Positions 7,326 through 15,788 of a DNA stretch of 64,000 nucleotides are shown piece by piece. The notes beneath the pieces were generated by a model, which did not search any database, was not told where the DNA came from, and saw only the letters and a list, made by a program, of their open reading frames with translations. Source of the stretch: CAYNZP01 sp964401835. GTDB lineage: Bacteria; Planctomycetota; Phycisphaerae; SM23-33. The number at the start of each line of letters is the position of its first letter. Within the stretch, counting starts at the first letter, position 1. The DNA lies in contig CAYNZP010000003.1 in the NCBI GenBank assembly GCA_964401835.1, positions 124,001 to 188,000 of the forward strand. Direction: 5' to 3'. The position numbers and the translations under genes were made by a program.

Positions 7326-9233
7326 ATGAAACCAATTGGCATAACAGCGAAAAAGCCCGGCCCACCGCGGGCAGTTGCGATGGTGCTGAATGTCGTCCTT
7401 GCCCTGACGGCCTTGGCGGCGGTGGCAGCATTGGCGCTGGAGTATGGCTTTGGCGAGCAAAGGTTAATATCGAAAGACTACCTTCACATCGCCGAAGGTG
7501 TAATCGTCGCGATATTCATACTCGACCGATTCCTGCGTTGGCTGCTGGCCCGGCAGCGAGGCGCGTATATCCGCCACAATTGGATGGACTTTGCGTTGAT
7601 GGGGGCGGCTGGCGTTGCGCTGCTTATCAGCTATCAGATTCGGCCGAAGATTCTCTCGGCTGCGACGCTGTACGTGATAATCACACAGGCGTACATTCTC
7701 ATCACGCTGATATTGCGCGGGGTGGGTGCGAATCTGCAATTGGCCGGCAGCGGTATTCATCCGACCTGGCTGATTATCGGCAGCTTCGCGTTTTTGTGCG
7801 TTGCCGGCTCGGGCCTGTTGATGTTGCCGGTGGCCACGCCGGAAGGTAATCCGATTTCGTACATCGACGCCCTGTTCACAGCTACCAGCGCGACATGCGT
7901 AACGGGGCTGGTTGTCCGCGACACCGGGGCCGACTTCACACGCTTCGGTCAGGGCGTGATACTGCTGCTGATTCAGGCCGGCGGGCTGGGCATTATGTTG
8001 TTCGGCACGATGCTGGCGATGCTTATCGGCAAGGGGCTATCTGTCCGCGGCTCGGAAGCGATGGGCCAGATCGTAGCTGCGGAAACCCGCGGCAAGCTTG
8101 GCCGAACCGTGGTCTTCGTGATATTGGTTACGTTGATTGTGGAGATTATCGGGGCAGTGCTGTTTTATCCGATGTTCGCCCATCCGCAAGCGGGCCAGGC
8201 TGTCAGCTTTGCTCAAGGCGTTTGGGACAGCGTGTTCCACAGCGTATCGAGTTTCTGTAACGCCGGATTTTCGCTTTATGGCCGAAACATGATGGCCGGT
8301 GTGGGGCAAGGCTGGGCTAGCCCGCTGCGAAACCACTGGCAGGTAATGGGAGTCATGGCTCCGCTTATCGTACTTGGCGGGCTGGGGTTCCCCGTGCTGC
8401 AGGATTTCGCCAGCTATGTCGTCGCATGGGTTCGCAGGTTTTATGCGAGACTCGGCCGGCCCGGGATTATGGCCGAGACAATTGCACCAAGGCCGAGACT
8501 GTCACTGCATTCGAAGGTCGTCTTGAGCGTATCGGCGATCTTGTTGATACTCGGGGCTGTTGTACTGCTTGCGGTCGAACCGAAGGTTGATAAAAATGCC
8601 CTCGTCATTGGCCGCCATCCGCAAGGCGACCCGCAGTTCAGGACAGCAGCGGATTGGGCGACCATGAACGATTCGGCTCGTTTGAAGCAAGCCGTCTTCC
8701 AGTCGGTATCGGCCCGCACGGCAGGGTTCAATACAATTGACATGAACGAACTTTCCGATGCTGGAAAATTATGGATGAGCGGATTGATGATTATCGGCGG
8801 CAGTCCGGCAAGCACAGCCGGCGGCATGAAAACCGTAACGCTCGCCCTGCTTGTCTTGACGGTTTATTCGGTGTTGCGACGCCGCAGCGAGATAGAAGGA
8901 TTCAAGCGATCCCTGCCGGCTGAGCTTTTGAATAAATCGGTAACGCTGGCGGTGCTTTATATCGCCCTCGTGTGCATCGTAACTATGCTATTGTGTATGG
9001 CGATGCGTCCGGGGTATAAATTTATAGACCTGTTTTTCGAAGCGTGCAGCGCATGCGGCACTGTCGGGCTTTCGACGGGTGTTACGAACGAACTGAATGT
9101 ATTCGGGAAAAATGTGGTAACAGCTGCAATGTTTATCGGCCGCGTCGGTCCTGTTACACTGTTGATGGCATTGACGTTCAAGATGCGGCGGGTAGAGTAC
9201 ACGTATCCGAGAGAAAACGTATTTGTTGGGTGA
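7326..9233 (+). CDS. trkH: TrkH/KtrB-type potassium uptake channel subunit with N-terminal membrane extension
   Basis: 635 residues. Inner-membrane potassium transporter gated by a cytosolic RCK subunit, here trkA, whose start lies four bases downstream. The four pore-loop filters of the family are visible: SATCVTGLVV, SSFCNAGFSLYG, SARTAGFNTID and SACGTVGLSTG. The first about 140 residues are additional to a standard KtrB and carry several hydrophobic helices, including FILDRFLRWLLA and HNWMDFALMG, whose pattern resembles S2-S3 helices of channel sensor domains. The ATG at 7326 avoids overlap with hisI; a longer in-frame start at 7254 lies within hisI and has no support. Confidence 0.93.
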   Translation: MKPIGITAKKPGPPRAVAMVLNVVLALTALAAVAALALEYGFGEQRLISKDYLHIAEGVIVAIFILDRFLRWLLARQRGAYIRHNWMDFALMGAAGVALLISYQIRPKILSAATLYVIITQAYILITLILRGVGANLQLAGSGIHPTWLIIGSFAFLCVAGSGLLMLPVATPEGNPISYIDALFTATSATCVTGLVVRDTGADFTRFGQGVILLLIQAGGLGIMLFGTMLAMLIGKGLSVRGSEAMGQIVAAETRGKLGRTVVFVILVTLIVEIIGAVLFYPMFAHPQAGQAVSFAQGVWDSVFHSVSSFCNAGFSLYGRNMMAGVGQGWASPLRNHWQVMGVMAPLIVLGGLGFPVLQDFASYVVAWVRRFYARLGRPGIMAETIAPRPRLSLHSKVVLSVSAILLILGAVVLLAVEPKVDKNALVIGRHPQGDPQFRTAADWATMNDSARLKQAVFQSVSARTAGFNTIDMNELSDAGKLWMSGLMIIGGSPASTAGGMKTVTLALLVLTVYSVLRRRSEIEGFKRSLPAELLNKSVTLAVLYIALVCIVTMLLCMAMRPGYKFIDLFFEACSACGTVGLSTGVTNELNVFGKNVVTAAMFIGRVGPVTLLMALTFKMRRVEYTYPRENVFVG

Positions 9234-9237
9234 CAAT

Positions 9238-9915
9238 ATGGAAAGCTTTGCAATAATCGGACTGGGACGATTCGGCATGCGGCTGGCCAAACTTCTGAGC
9301 GAAGCCGGCGCGGAAGTTATCGCTGTCGACAGGCGGCGCGACAAAGTGGAAGAAATCCGCGACAACGTCTCGCTGGCTGTGTGTATGGACAGCACTGACG
9401 AAGAGGCTCTTCGTGCCCAGGGCATAGACAAGACCAATGTCGCGATTGTCGGTATCGGCACCGACTTTGAAGCCAACGTCCTGACTACCGTTCTTCTCAA
9501 GCAGATAGGCGTTGGGCGAGTCATCAGCCGGGCCACGACCAACACGCGCGGCCAGATACTTTCGCGCGTCGGCGCGGACGATATCGTCAACCCTGAAAAG
9601 GAATCTTCTGAGCGTTGGAGCCATCGGCTTTTGGCACCGTCGATAATGGAGCGGATTATTCTGGCTGAGGGCTACAGCATCGTGCAGGTGGCAGCGCCTC
9701 AAAGCTTCTTCAACAAGACACTCCTGGACCTGGATGTTCGCAAAAAATATAAAGTAAACGTAGTGGCAATCAGAAGAGAAACCGAAAATGTGGAAAAAGG
9801 TCAACCGCACCAGTACGTCATATCGGTACCTATGGGAGATACGGAGATTTTGCCCGGCGATGCGCTTCTTTTAATCGGCAGCGACGAGGATTTGAACTCC
9901 TTCCCAACGAAGTAG
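9238..9915 (+). CDS. trkA: Potassium uptake regulator, TrkA/KtrA RCK protein
   Basis: 225 residues, so one RCK_N plus RCK_C unit as in KtrA rather than the doubled E. coli TrkA. It binds nucleotide and gates the membrane subunit. The Rossmann motif IIGLGRFGMRLAKLL is at the N-terminus, with the acidic end of the second strand in EVIAVDRR. The C-terminal TrkA_C domain runs from about residue 140 (IVQVAAPQSFFNKTL) to the LPGDALLLIGSDEDL-like end. ATG 9238 was chosen as it starts directly on MESFAIIGLG; the frame opens five codons earlier inside trkH. It converges with rpiB with four bases between stops. Confidence 0.93.
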   Translation: MESFAIIGLGRFGMRLAKLLSEAGAEVIAVDRRRDKVEEIRDNVSLAVCMDSTDEEALRAQGIDKTNVAIVGIGTDFEANVLTTVLLKQIGVGRVISRATTNTRGQILSRVGADDIVNPEKESSERWSHRLLAPSIMERIILAEGYSIVQVAAPQSFFNKTLLDLDVRKKYKVNVVAIRRETENVEKGQPHQYVISVPMGDTEILPGDALLLIGSDEDLNSFPTK

Positions 9916-9919
9916 GCAA

Positions 9920-10420
9920 CTAATTATCGTCGTTATTGGCAAGCCCGTTGGAAGATGAGTCGTAAGTTTTGGGGTCCTGTCCGTTTTGGATGAATTCCAC
10001 TTTTCTCACGCGGCGTTCGTGCCTGCCGCCGCTTTCGAATTCATTTTCGAGCCAACTGGAGACAATTCTGCGTATCAGTTCATCACCCAGAACGTCGCTG
10101 GCCAGACAAAGAACATTTGCGTCGTTATGTCTACGCGAAAGTTGAGCCGTTAATTCATCATGACAAAGTGCAGCCCTGATATTCGGAACCTTGTTAGCGG
10201 AAATCGACATTCCAATTCCGCTGCCGCAGATGAGAATGCCCTTTTCGGCCTTCTTTTCCGCAACGGCTTTGGCTACCGGAAATGCGATGTCCGGATAGTC
10301 GCAGCTCTTGGAGCTGTTTGCGCCCATGTCGACAATTTCGTGCCCCTGCTCACTAAGCAGGATGGCAACTTTTTCTTTAACCGCGTGGCCTCTATGATCT
10401 GCACCAAGCGCTATCTTCAT
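9920..10420 (-). CDS. rpiB: Ribose-5-phosphate isomerase B, cysteine type
   Basis: 166 residues. It interconverts ribose 5-phosphate and ribulose 5-phosphate. The N-terminal motif IALGADHRGHAVKE and the ring-opening His in CHDELTAQLSRRHNDANVL are present. The catalytic base position shows Cys in GILICGSGIGMSISANK, as in E. coli RpiB. A Ser/Asn-rich C-terminal tail of about 15 residues is extra. Its ATG overlaps the TGA of the upstream YrdC-phosphatase fusion (ATGA), so the pair is likely co-translated. A second RpiB-like gene lies at 28494-28925 with a different catalytic residue. Confidence 0.92.
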   Translation of the reverse strand: MKIALGADHRGHAVKEKVAILLSEQGHEIVDMGANSSKSCDYPDIAFPVAKAVAEKKAEKGILICGSGIGMSISANKVPNIRAALCHDELTAQLSRRHNDANVLCLASDVLGDELIRRIVSSWLENEFESGGRHERRVRKVEFIQNGQDPKTYDSSSNGLANNDDN

Positions 10421-11532
10421 AGCTCTACCTTATCCAAATGACGTTTTATTGCTTTTTCAATTCGTTGTGCGGTTCGATGATAAATATCCTGCGAACCACC
10501 AATCGGATCGGGTATGTCGCCCCGGGAATCCAAACGCATTATCTTGTCCGGATGCGAAATACTCAGGCGACTCGCCTGATCCACATGAAACTCGCTCATG
10601 CAGAATACAAAATCTGAAGAATTTATCAACTCGGCAGTCAATTTTTGGCTGCGATGTCGTGAAATGTTCACGCCCAACATCCCGGCTGCAGCAACTGCCT
10701 CAGGGGTAGCCCGTGCACCATCGCCGGTAAATATGCCCGCAGATTCTACCTCAATGCCCTTTCGCTTGAGGTCGCTAAGGCGACAACCGAGTTTTTCCGC
10801 TATTAACTTTTTTGCCAGCCCGCCGGCCATCGGGCTCCGGCAGGTGTTTCCGGTGCAGACAAAGAGAAATTTCCATTTCGTTAGTTCACGGATTTTCTTT
10901 TCGTCAAAGACTCCCTGCCGAAGCACCTTAAAGCCACTTGAGCTGAATTTCACAATCGTGCTGTCATTGCCGTATTTTGTCGGCCCACTATCAATAAGCA
11001 GATCGATCTTTCCATCAAGAGAACCAAGAACCTCCTGGGCATTTCGTGGCGACGGCTCGCCAGCAAGATTTGCACTCGGCGCCACAACCGGAGAGGCTAC
11101 AGCTGAAAGCATCTTCTGCGAGACAAACTCATCCGGGCAGCGCAAGCCTATTATACCATCGCTGCATAGAACTTCGGAAAGCCCTTCTTTCTGCAATTTT
11201 TTCTCTGCCAGTGTCCCGCCCGTTTCCAGCAGCACAGTTATAGGCCCAGGCCAGGATTTTGCCATCAGCCTGCTAGCGGCGGCGGGTATTTTTTTTACAT
11301 ATCTTTTTACATCATCAGCACTTCCCATATGGACGCTGAAAGGCCTCGCCGGACGGCTTTTGAGCTCCCGCAGCCGCTCCATGGTCTGTAGGTTGCTCGC
11401 CACCGCTGCGATGCCATACACCGTTTCGGTGGCAAAACCGACTAATTTGCCCTCTTGCAAAGCTTTAGCGCCCTGCTGGGCCGCCTTTAGGGCTTGAGAA
11501 TCGCTACCAACTTTAATTACACGGGTTTTCAT
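10417..11532 (-). CDS. Fusion: threonylcarbamoyl-AMP synthase (YrdC/Sua5 domain) with low-molecular-weight tyrosine phosphatase
   Basis: 371 residues with two enzymes. Residues 1 to about 200 form a YrdC domain (KLVGFATETVYGIAA, then LGSLDGKIDLLIDSG), which makes threonylcarbamoyl-AMP for the t6A modification of tRNA. From about residue 220 a low-molecular-weight protein tyrosine phosphatase follows. Its P-loop VCTGNTCRSPMA has the C-X5-R signature, and the general acid Asp lies in DIPDPIGGS. Arsenate reductases share this fold, so the second domain's substrate is uncertain. The ATG at 11530-11532 begins a plausible YrdC N-terminus. The ATGA junction with rpiB indicates an operon. Confidence 0.9.
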   Translation of the reverse strand: MKTRVIKVGSDSQALKAAQQGAKALQEGKLVGFATETVYGIAAVASNLQTMERLRELKSRPARPFSVHMGSADDVKRYVKKIPAAASRLMAKSWPGPITVLLETGGTLAEKKLQKEGLSEVLCSDGIIGLRCPDEFVSQKMLSAVASPVVAPSANLAGEPSPRNAQEVLGSLDGKIDLLIDSGPTKYGNDSTIVKFSSSGFKVLRQGVFDEKKIRELTKWKFLFVCTGNTCRSPMAGGLAKKLIAEKLGCRLSDLKRKGIEVESAGIFTGDGARATPEAVAAAGMLGVNISRHRSQKLTAELINSSDFVFCMSEFHVDQASRLSISHPDKIMRLDSRGDIPDPIGGSQDIYHRTAQRIEKAIKRHLDKVEL

Positions 11533-11627
11533 ATGCCGTTTCCAGAAAAGCTATTATCAAGTTTTGCCGGGAGTTATTCAAGCTGATACAATTCTTCATC
11601 AAGCAGGTTTTGTAATCAGGAAAAATT

Positions 11628-12212
11628 ATGCCCGAATTTGACGCCGTTATTTTTGACATGGATGGCACGCTTATCGAGTCGCTTTTGGACTTCAAGGCGA
11701 TTCGGGCCCAGTTGGGCATCGTTGGGCAGGATGGCATAATCGAGGCGGTCGCCGCAATGCCGGACAAAGAGCGAGCCAGAGCTGAGCAATGGCTTGTCGA
11801 TTTGGAAGTTGCCTGTGCCCATGAAGCTGTCCTCATCCCCGGTGCCTGCGAAGTCGTCTGCAAGGTTAGAGCGGCCGGCTTTAAAACCGCCCTCCTTACC
11901 CGCAACGCTGAAGAGGCGATGAGGATTATTCTTAATAAATTCGACTGTCTGAAATTTGACCTGACCTGGTCAAGAGAAAACGGACCGATTAAGCCCGAGC
12001 CCGACGGAATCCTGCGTGCCTGCAACCAGCTGGATGTTGAGCCATCACGAACGATTTGCATCGGTGATTTCCGTTACGATATCGAAGCAGCGAACGCAGC
12101 CGGTGCTAAGAGTGTCTTGCTCGCAATTTCAGGCAGGCCGAATTTTGCCGACCAAGCCGATTACGTTATCAGCAAACTTTCTGAACTACTTGAGATTTTA
12201 GAAATCTTTTGA
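11628..12212 (+). CDS. HAD-family phosphatase, phosphoglycolate phosphatase-like
   Basis: 194 residues. The HAD motifs are in order: I, FDMDGTLIES near residue 9; II, ALLTRN near 89; III, the Lys of GPIKPEPDG; and IV, GDFRYDIEAANAAGAKS near 145. A short helical cap lies between motifs I and II. The fold and motifs match the PGP/beta-phosphoglucomutase branch; the true substrate cannot be told. AGG at 11618-11620 precedes the ATG. The ABC permease gene starts seven bases after the stop, so it probably heads the five-gene envelope operon, although its role there is not obvious. Confidence 0.85.
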   Translation: MPEFDAVIFDMDGTLIESLLDFKAIRAQLGIVGQDGIIEAVAAMPDKERARAEQWLVDLEVACAHEAVLIPGACEVVCKVRAAGFKTALLTRNAEEAMRIILNKFDCLKFDLTWSRENGPIKPEPDGILRACNQLDVEPSRTICIGDFRYDIEAANAAGAKSVLLAISGRPNFADQADYVISKLSELLEILEIF

Positions 12213-12219
12213 GAATCAA

Positions 12220-13443
12220 ATGGCCTATCTACCACTTGCCAATATATTGCACCATAAACTGCGAAGCGTCTTGAGCGCGCTGGGAATTGGAATCGGCCTG
12301 TGTATGCTAATAACGCTCAGCGGCCTGAGCAGAGGCTCGCTCAACGAAATCGCCGATAGATGGGAATCTGTCGATGCCGACCTGGTTGTCTTCCCCCGCG
12401 GCTGGGGCGAAAACGCCTCGGACAAATCCGGTAGCGGCCTGTCGGATCGGTACGCCCGGAAAATCCTCGAAAAACACGGGGATATCGTTGAAAGCATAGT
12501 GCCGGTATTTCTTTGGCCTATAAAACTTGGCGGCCAGGACCAGATGACCGCAGCTGTCAGCCCCGAGCAATGGCAGATGCTTTCCGGCAGGCGCAGCCTC
12601 GTCGAAGGAAGAATCTACGACCCCAAAAACAAATTCGCCAAATGGATCGAAGGCGAACTGCTTGTTGGCGAAAACAGCGATGAAGATGAAATTCTCGATG
12701 AAATAGACGAATCCGAGCTATCCAAAGATGGACGAAGCGGCCTGGAGATAGTAATCGATGCCCGCCTTGCATCAGCCGGCAATTACAAGGTCGGCCAAAA
12801 GGTATTTACTGCTAACCATACATGGGAAATTGTCGGCATTGCACCTTCGGGAGTAATGACGCGAGTGTTCATGCCCAGGCGAACGGCTCAGTTTTTGTTC
12901 GGTAGCGGAGATATTACCAAAAGCACGTTGATGTTTGTAAAACTCGCATCCGGAGTCAGTATAGGCCCGGCTGCCGCCGCGATAAAAAAGACGACAAGAC
13001 AGGATGTCGTTCCCATAGAGCGTTACCGTGGAATGCTCATTGAAAAATTCGGCATCATGTATCTATACGTGGATACAGTCAACGTTGTCGCACTGGTCAT
13101 CGCGTTTTTGTTCATAATGATTACGCTCTATACGATGGTGCTACAACGCACACGTGACATAGCGATACTCAAATCGAGTGGAGCGTCAAACAGCTTTATT
13201 CTCCGGCAGGTACTGGCTGAGTCGATGATTCTTACCGGAGCTGGAACTGTTGCAGGCATAGGCCTGAGTTTTCTTTCGGCATGGCTTATCGAGACGGCCA
13301 AACCGCTTTTAACGGTTACGATAAGCTGGCATTGGATTTTAATCGCGATAATAGCTGCTTTTGTCGGGGCGGTTATCAGCGCCTTTTACCCAGCATGGCG
13401 GGCGACGAGAGTTGATATGGTTGAGGCATTGACTTTGGAATAA
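12220..13443 (+). CDS. MacB/LolC-like ABC transporter permease
   Basis: 407 residues with the FtsX/MacB layout: one N-terminal helix (LRSVLSALGIGIGLCMLITL), a periplasmic domain of about 230 residues, then three helices around residues 290-400. The segment RTRDIAILKSSGAS after the second helix and the ending PAWRATRVDMVEALTLE are typical of the family. The periplasmic domain includes an acidic insertion (GENSDEDEILDEIDESEL). Such permeases use ATP for mechanotransmission rather than classical import. The TAATG overlap with the ATPase gene shows that the two are partners. Substrate candidates are lipoproteins, lipids or small exported molecules. Confidence 0.9.
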   Translation: MAYLPLANILHHKLRSVLSALGIGIGLCMLITLSGLSRGSLNEIADRWESVDADLVVFPRGWGENASDKSGSGLSDRYARKILEKHGDIVESIVPVFLWPIKLGGQDQMTAAVSPEQWQMLSGRRSLVEGRIYDPKNKFAKWIEGELLVGENSDEDEILDEIDESELSKDGRSGLEIVIDARLASAGNYKVGQKVFTANHTWEIVGIAPSGVMTRVFMPRRTAQFLFGSGDITKSTLMFVKLASGVSIGPAAAAIKKTTRQDVVPIERYRGMLIEKFGIMYLYVDTVNVVALVIAFLFIMITLYTMVLQRTRDIAILKSSGASNSFILRQVLAESMILTGAGTVAGIGLSFLSAWLIETAKPLLTVTISWHWILIAIIAAFVGAVISAFYPAWRATRVDMVEALTLE

Positions 13444-14123
13444 TGGATAACAATGACTTCATCTTGACGGCTGAGGGTTTACACAAGTCCTTCGGCAAAA
13501 ATTCCGCGAGGGTTCACGTCCTGCGCGGGCTGGATATATCTGTTCGCAGAGGTGAATTCCTGGCTGTTATGGGCCCGAGCGGTTGCGGCAAGAGCACTCT
13601 GCTGCACGTGCTGGGTTTAATGACGCAACCAGATGACGGAAAGATCTTTTTCGACGGCAGCGAAGTCAATTCGGTTTCAGCCGGGAACGAACTACGCCGA
13701 AGCAGGATCGGCTTTGTCTTCCAGCGTTTCAATCTTTTGAACGTGCTAAGCGCGATAGATAATGTTAACATTTCTTTACAGGTAAGGGGTTGCAAAGAAA
13801 ACGGCCGTATTGATGAGCTTTTTGAAAAGCTCAGTGTGTCGCATGTCGCCAAGCGTAAACCGACGAAGATGTCAATCGGAGAGCAGCAGAGAGTTGCGGT
13901 TGTTCGCGCTTTGGCGCATTCGCCTTCGCTTGTCCTGGCTGACGAGCCGACCGGCAATCTGGATTCGGAAAATAGTGCTGCCCTTTTGGGGCTTTTGAAA
14001 CAAATAAACCGTCAGGAAAAACAGACAATCGTAATGATTACACACTCTCCAGAGGCAGCCGGCTATGCCGACCGTATTGTGCGAATGAAAGATGGAAAAA
14101 TCATCGACAACAGCGAAAATTGA
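13443..14123 (+). CDS. LolD/MacB-like ABC transporter ATP-binding protein
   Basis: 226 residues, a single nucleotide-binding domain that powers the preceding permease. Walker A is GPSGCGKSTLL, the Q-loop is in GFVFQRFNLL, and Walker B is LVLADEPTGNLD followed by the H-loop MITHSPEA. The signature motif is MSIGEQQRVAVVRAL, with Ile replacing the usual first Gly of LSGGE. The QRFNLL segment and PTGNLD are typical of the LolD/MacB/FtsE branch. The start overlaps the permease stop and the downstream membrane-protein gene begins 32 bases before its end. Confidence 0.93.
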   Translation: MDNNDFILTAEGLHKSFGKNSARVHVLRGLDISVRRGEFLAVMGPSGCGKSTLLHVLGLMTQPDDGKIFFDGSEVNSVSAGNELRRSRIGFVFQRFNLLNVLSAIDNVNISLQVRGCKENGRIDELFEKLSVSHVAKRKPTKMSIGEQQRVAVVRALAHSPSLVLADEPTGNLDSENSAALLGLLKQINRQEKQTIVMITHSPEAAGYADRIVRMKDGKIIDNSEN

Positions 14124-14928
14124 GCATGCTCTTTTCGAGCCGCACCTGCCAGACGACGTAAGCTGTCGCAAGTGGTGGGTTGCTTATGGAGCTTTTGTCT
14201 TCGCAGCTGGCGTGCCGTTATTGATGCTCATCAATAACGAAGGCTGGGACTGGCCGTGCTGGATTGAAGACACCCAGGCGACCTTCTCTGCCACTTCGCC
14301 GATGATAAAAATCCTGATTTGCTTACTTTATCTTTCGGTCTGTAACACATTCCTCCCATTGCCGACCGGCTGGATCGTCGCGGGAATTGCTACGCGTGAG
14401 GCAGCCATCGGTGGAGACATCTGGACGACAACGCTTGTTGTCGCAACGGCTGGAGCAGTGGGCTCAACGATTGCCAACCTCAACGAATATCACATTGTCA
14501 CGTGGATGATGCGACATCGCCATATAGCAAAGCTGCGGCATACAAAAACATACAAGGCTTCGGCTAAGTGGTTCTCACGGTCACCATTTTTGCTTCTGGC
14601 CCTCTTTAATATGATCCCAATACCAGTCGATGTCGTGAGAATGCTGGCGATTACTAACCGCTATCCTAGGGTTCCATTTGCAGGGGCGAATTTAATTGGC
14701 CGATTTTTCAGATTTGGCATCATCGCCTTTATTACCTATCACTGGAACCTCGGCTGGCTTGCAGTCGTCGCCCTTTTAGTCCTTCCGGCAGCGATTACCA
14801 TCGGGCGGGTTATTCCGTGGGCATATAATAAACTTTCAAAAAATCTTTCAAAAAACTCAAAAAAAGGCAAACCTCAAGCCGGTCAATTTTGTCCTGAATA
14901 TGAGAAAACAACTGGAGTGGATTCATGA
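14092..14928 (+). CDS. VTT-domain (SNARE-associated/DedA-like) inner-membrane protein
   Basis: 278 residues with about five hydrophobic helices. The central part has the VTT/DedA pattern: FLPLPTGWIVAGIATRE, a re-entrant-loop-like segment, then TAGAVGSTIANLNEYHIVTW, and the later Pro-containing loop ALFNMIPIPVDVVRML. Some DedA-family proteins carry undecaprenyl phosphate or phospholipid across the membrane. The tail after residue 250 is Lys-rich and cytosolic-looking. It overlaps the ABC ATPase gene by 32 bases and the lipoprotein gene by four, so all are made from one transcript. The family call is by motif only; the substrate is unknown. Confidence 0.75.
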   Translation: MEKSSTTAKIEHALFEPHLPDDVSCRKWWVAYGAFVFAAGVPLLMLINNEGWDWPCWIEDTQATFSATSPMIKILICLLYLSVCNTFLPLPTGWIVAGIATREAAIGGDIWTTTLVVATAGAVGSTIANLNEYHIVTWMMRHRHIAKLRHTKTYKASAKWFSRSPFLLLALFNMIPIPVDVVRMLAITNRYPRVPFAGANLIGRFFRFGIIAFITYHWNLGWLAVVALLVLPAAITIGRVIPWAYNKLSKNLSKNSKKGKPQAGQFCPEYEKTTGVDS

Positions 14929-15743
14929 ATCGAAACGCGATAAGTCTTGCAATTTTACTGGTCGTCAGCTGTACATCAGCAAAGCAGCCTGCGATACATC
15001 CAGCCTCAAAGCCCGCTTCTCAGCCAGCCACTGAAACTCAGCCGGCAGTTGAGCCAGAAGTTATAAAAGTTCTCGATAACCTCGAAGCCGCCGGCAAAAA
15101 GCACAAGACGATACAGGCAGACGTAGTCTACACCGTCGACATGCCACAGACCGGCGATAGCGAGAACCGCACCGGCTGGGTGGCGTATAAGACGAAAACC
15201 GACGAAGACTCAGCCAAGTTCCGTGTGCACTTCAAGACTCTAAAACAGGGAGCGGGCAGAGCCATTAGATATAAAGTTGATGTCGCTTTTGACGGCAACT
15301 GGCTGATACTGAAGAAACACAACATTAAACAGATAACCTACTGCCAGGTCGCAGCCGCCGGTGAGCAGGTCGAAGCGCTGCGCTTGGGCAAAGGTCCCTT
15401 CCCCATACCGTTCGGCCAAAGAAGCGAGGATGTGCTGGAATATTTCGAGCCGTCACTAAAACCTCTTGATGAAAAAGACCCGAAGAACACAGACAGGCTT
15501 TTCCTCAAGACTCGGCCAAGCCGTCGGAAGGAACTCGGAATCAAAAGCCTGGAAATGTGGATAGACGAAAAAACTCATCTTCCGGTAAAGGTCAAAACAA
15601 AAGATAAGAGCCTGAATATCACTACGGTGGTTTTCGAGAAGATTAAAACAAACGAAAAAATATCAGATGACACCTTCTATATGAAAAGGCCCTTAGGCTG
15701 GGAAAAACGCGTCGTGGAAAATGTAGACAGCCTTTCCTTATAA
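14925..15743 (+). CDS. LolA-like outer-membrane lipoprotein-sorting domain protein, itself a lipoprotein
   Basis: 272 residues. A short signal sequence ends in a lipobox-like LVVSC, so Cys16 is probably lipidated. A Pro/Ala/Gln linker follows (residues 20-45). The rest resembles LolA/LolB-type beta folds: an N-terminal helix (VIKVLDNLEAAGKKHKTIQADVVY, in parts), repeated strands, FDGNWLILKKHNIKQITYCQV, and the conserved SLEMWIDEKTHLPVKVK strand. LolA carries lipoproteins across the periplasm after release by an ABC transporter. Its position at the end of an ABC permease-ATPase operon fits that role. ATGA overlap with the VTT gene. Confidence 0.75.
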   Translation: MNRNAISLAILLVVSCTSAKQPAIHPASKPASQPATETQPAVEPEVIKVLDNLEAAGKKHKTIQADVVYTVDMPQTGDSENRTGWVAYKTKTDEDSAKFRVHFKTLKQGAGRAIRYKVDVAFDGNWLILKKHNIKQITYCQVAAAGEQVEALRLGKGPFPIPFGQRSEDVLEYFEPSLKPLDEKDPKNTDRLFLKTRPSRRKELGIKSLEMWIDEKTHLPVKVKTKDKSLNITTVVFEKIKTNEKISDDTFYMKRPLGWEKRVVENVDSLSL

Positions 15744-15788
15744 TCCCATACTTCAATCCAGATATTCACGAGAGCCTGAAAATCGCTT

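Noticed and set aside
10598..11497. 299-residue + strand ORF
   Set aside because: Antisense shadow of the YrdC-phosphatase fusion, Ser-rich and without motifs.
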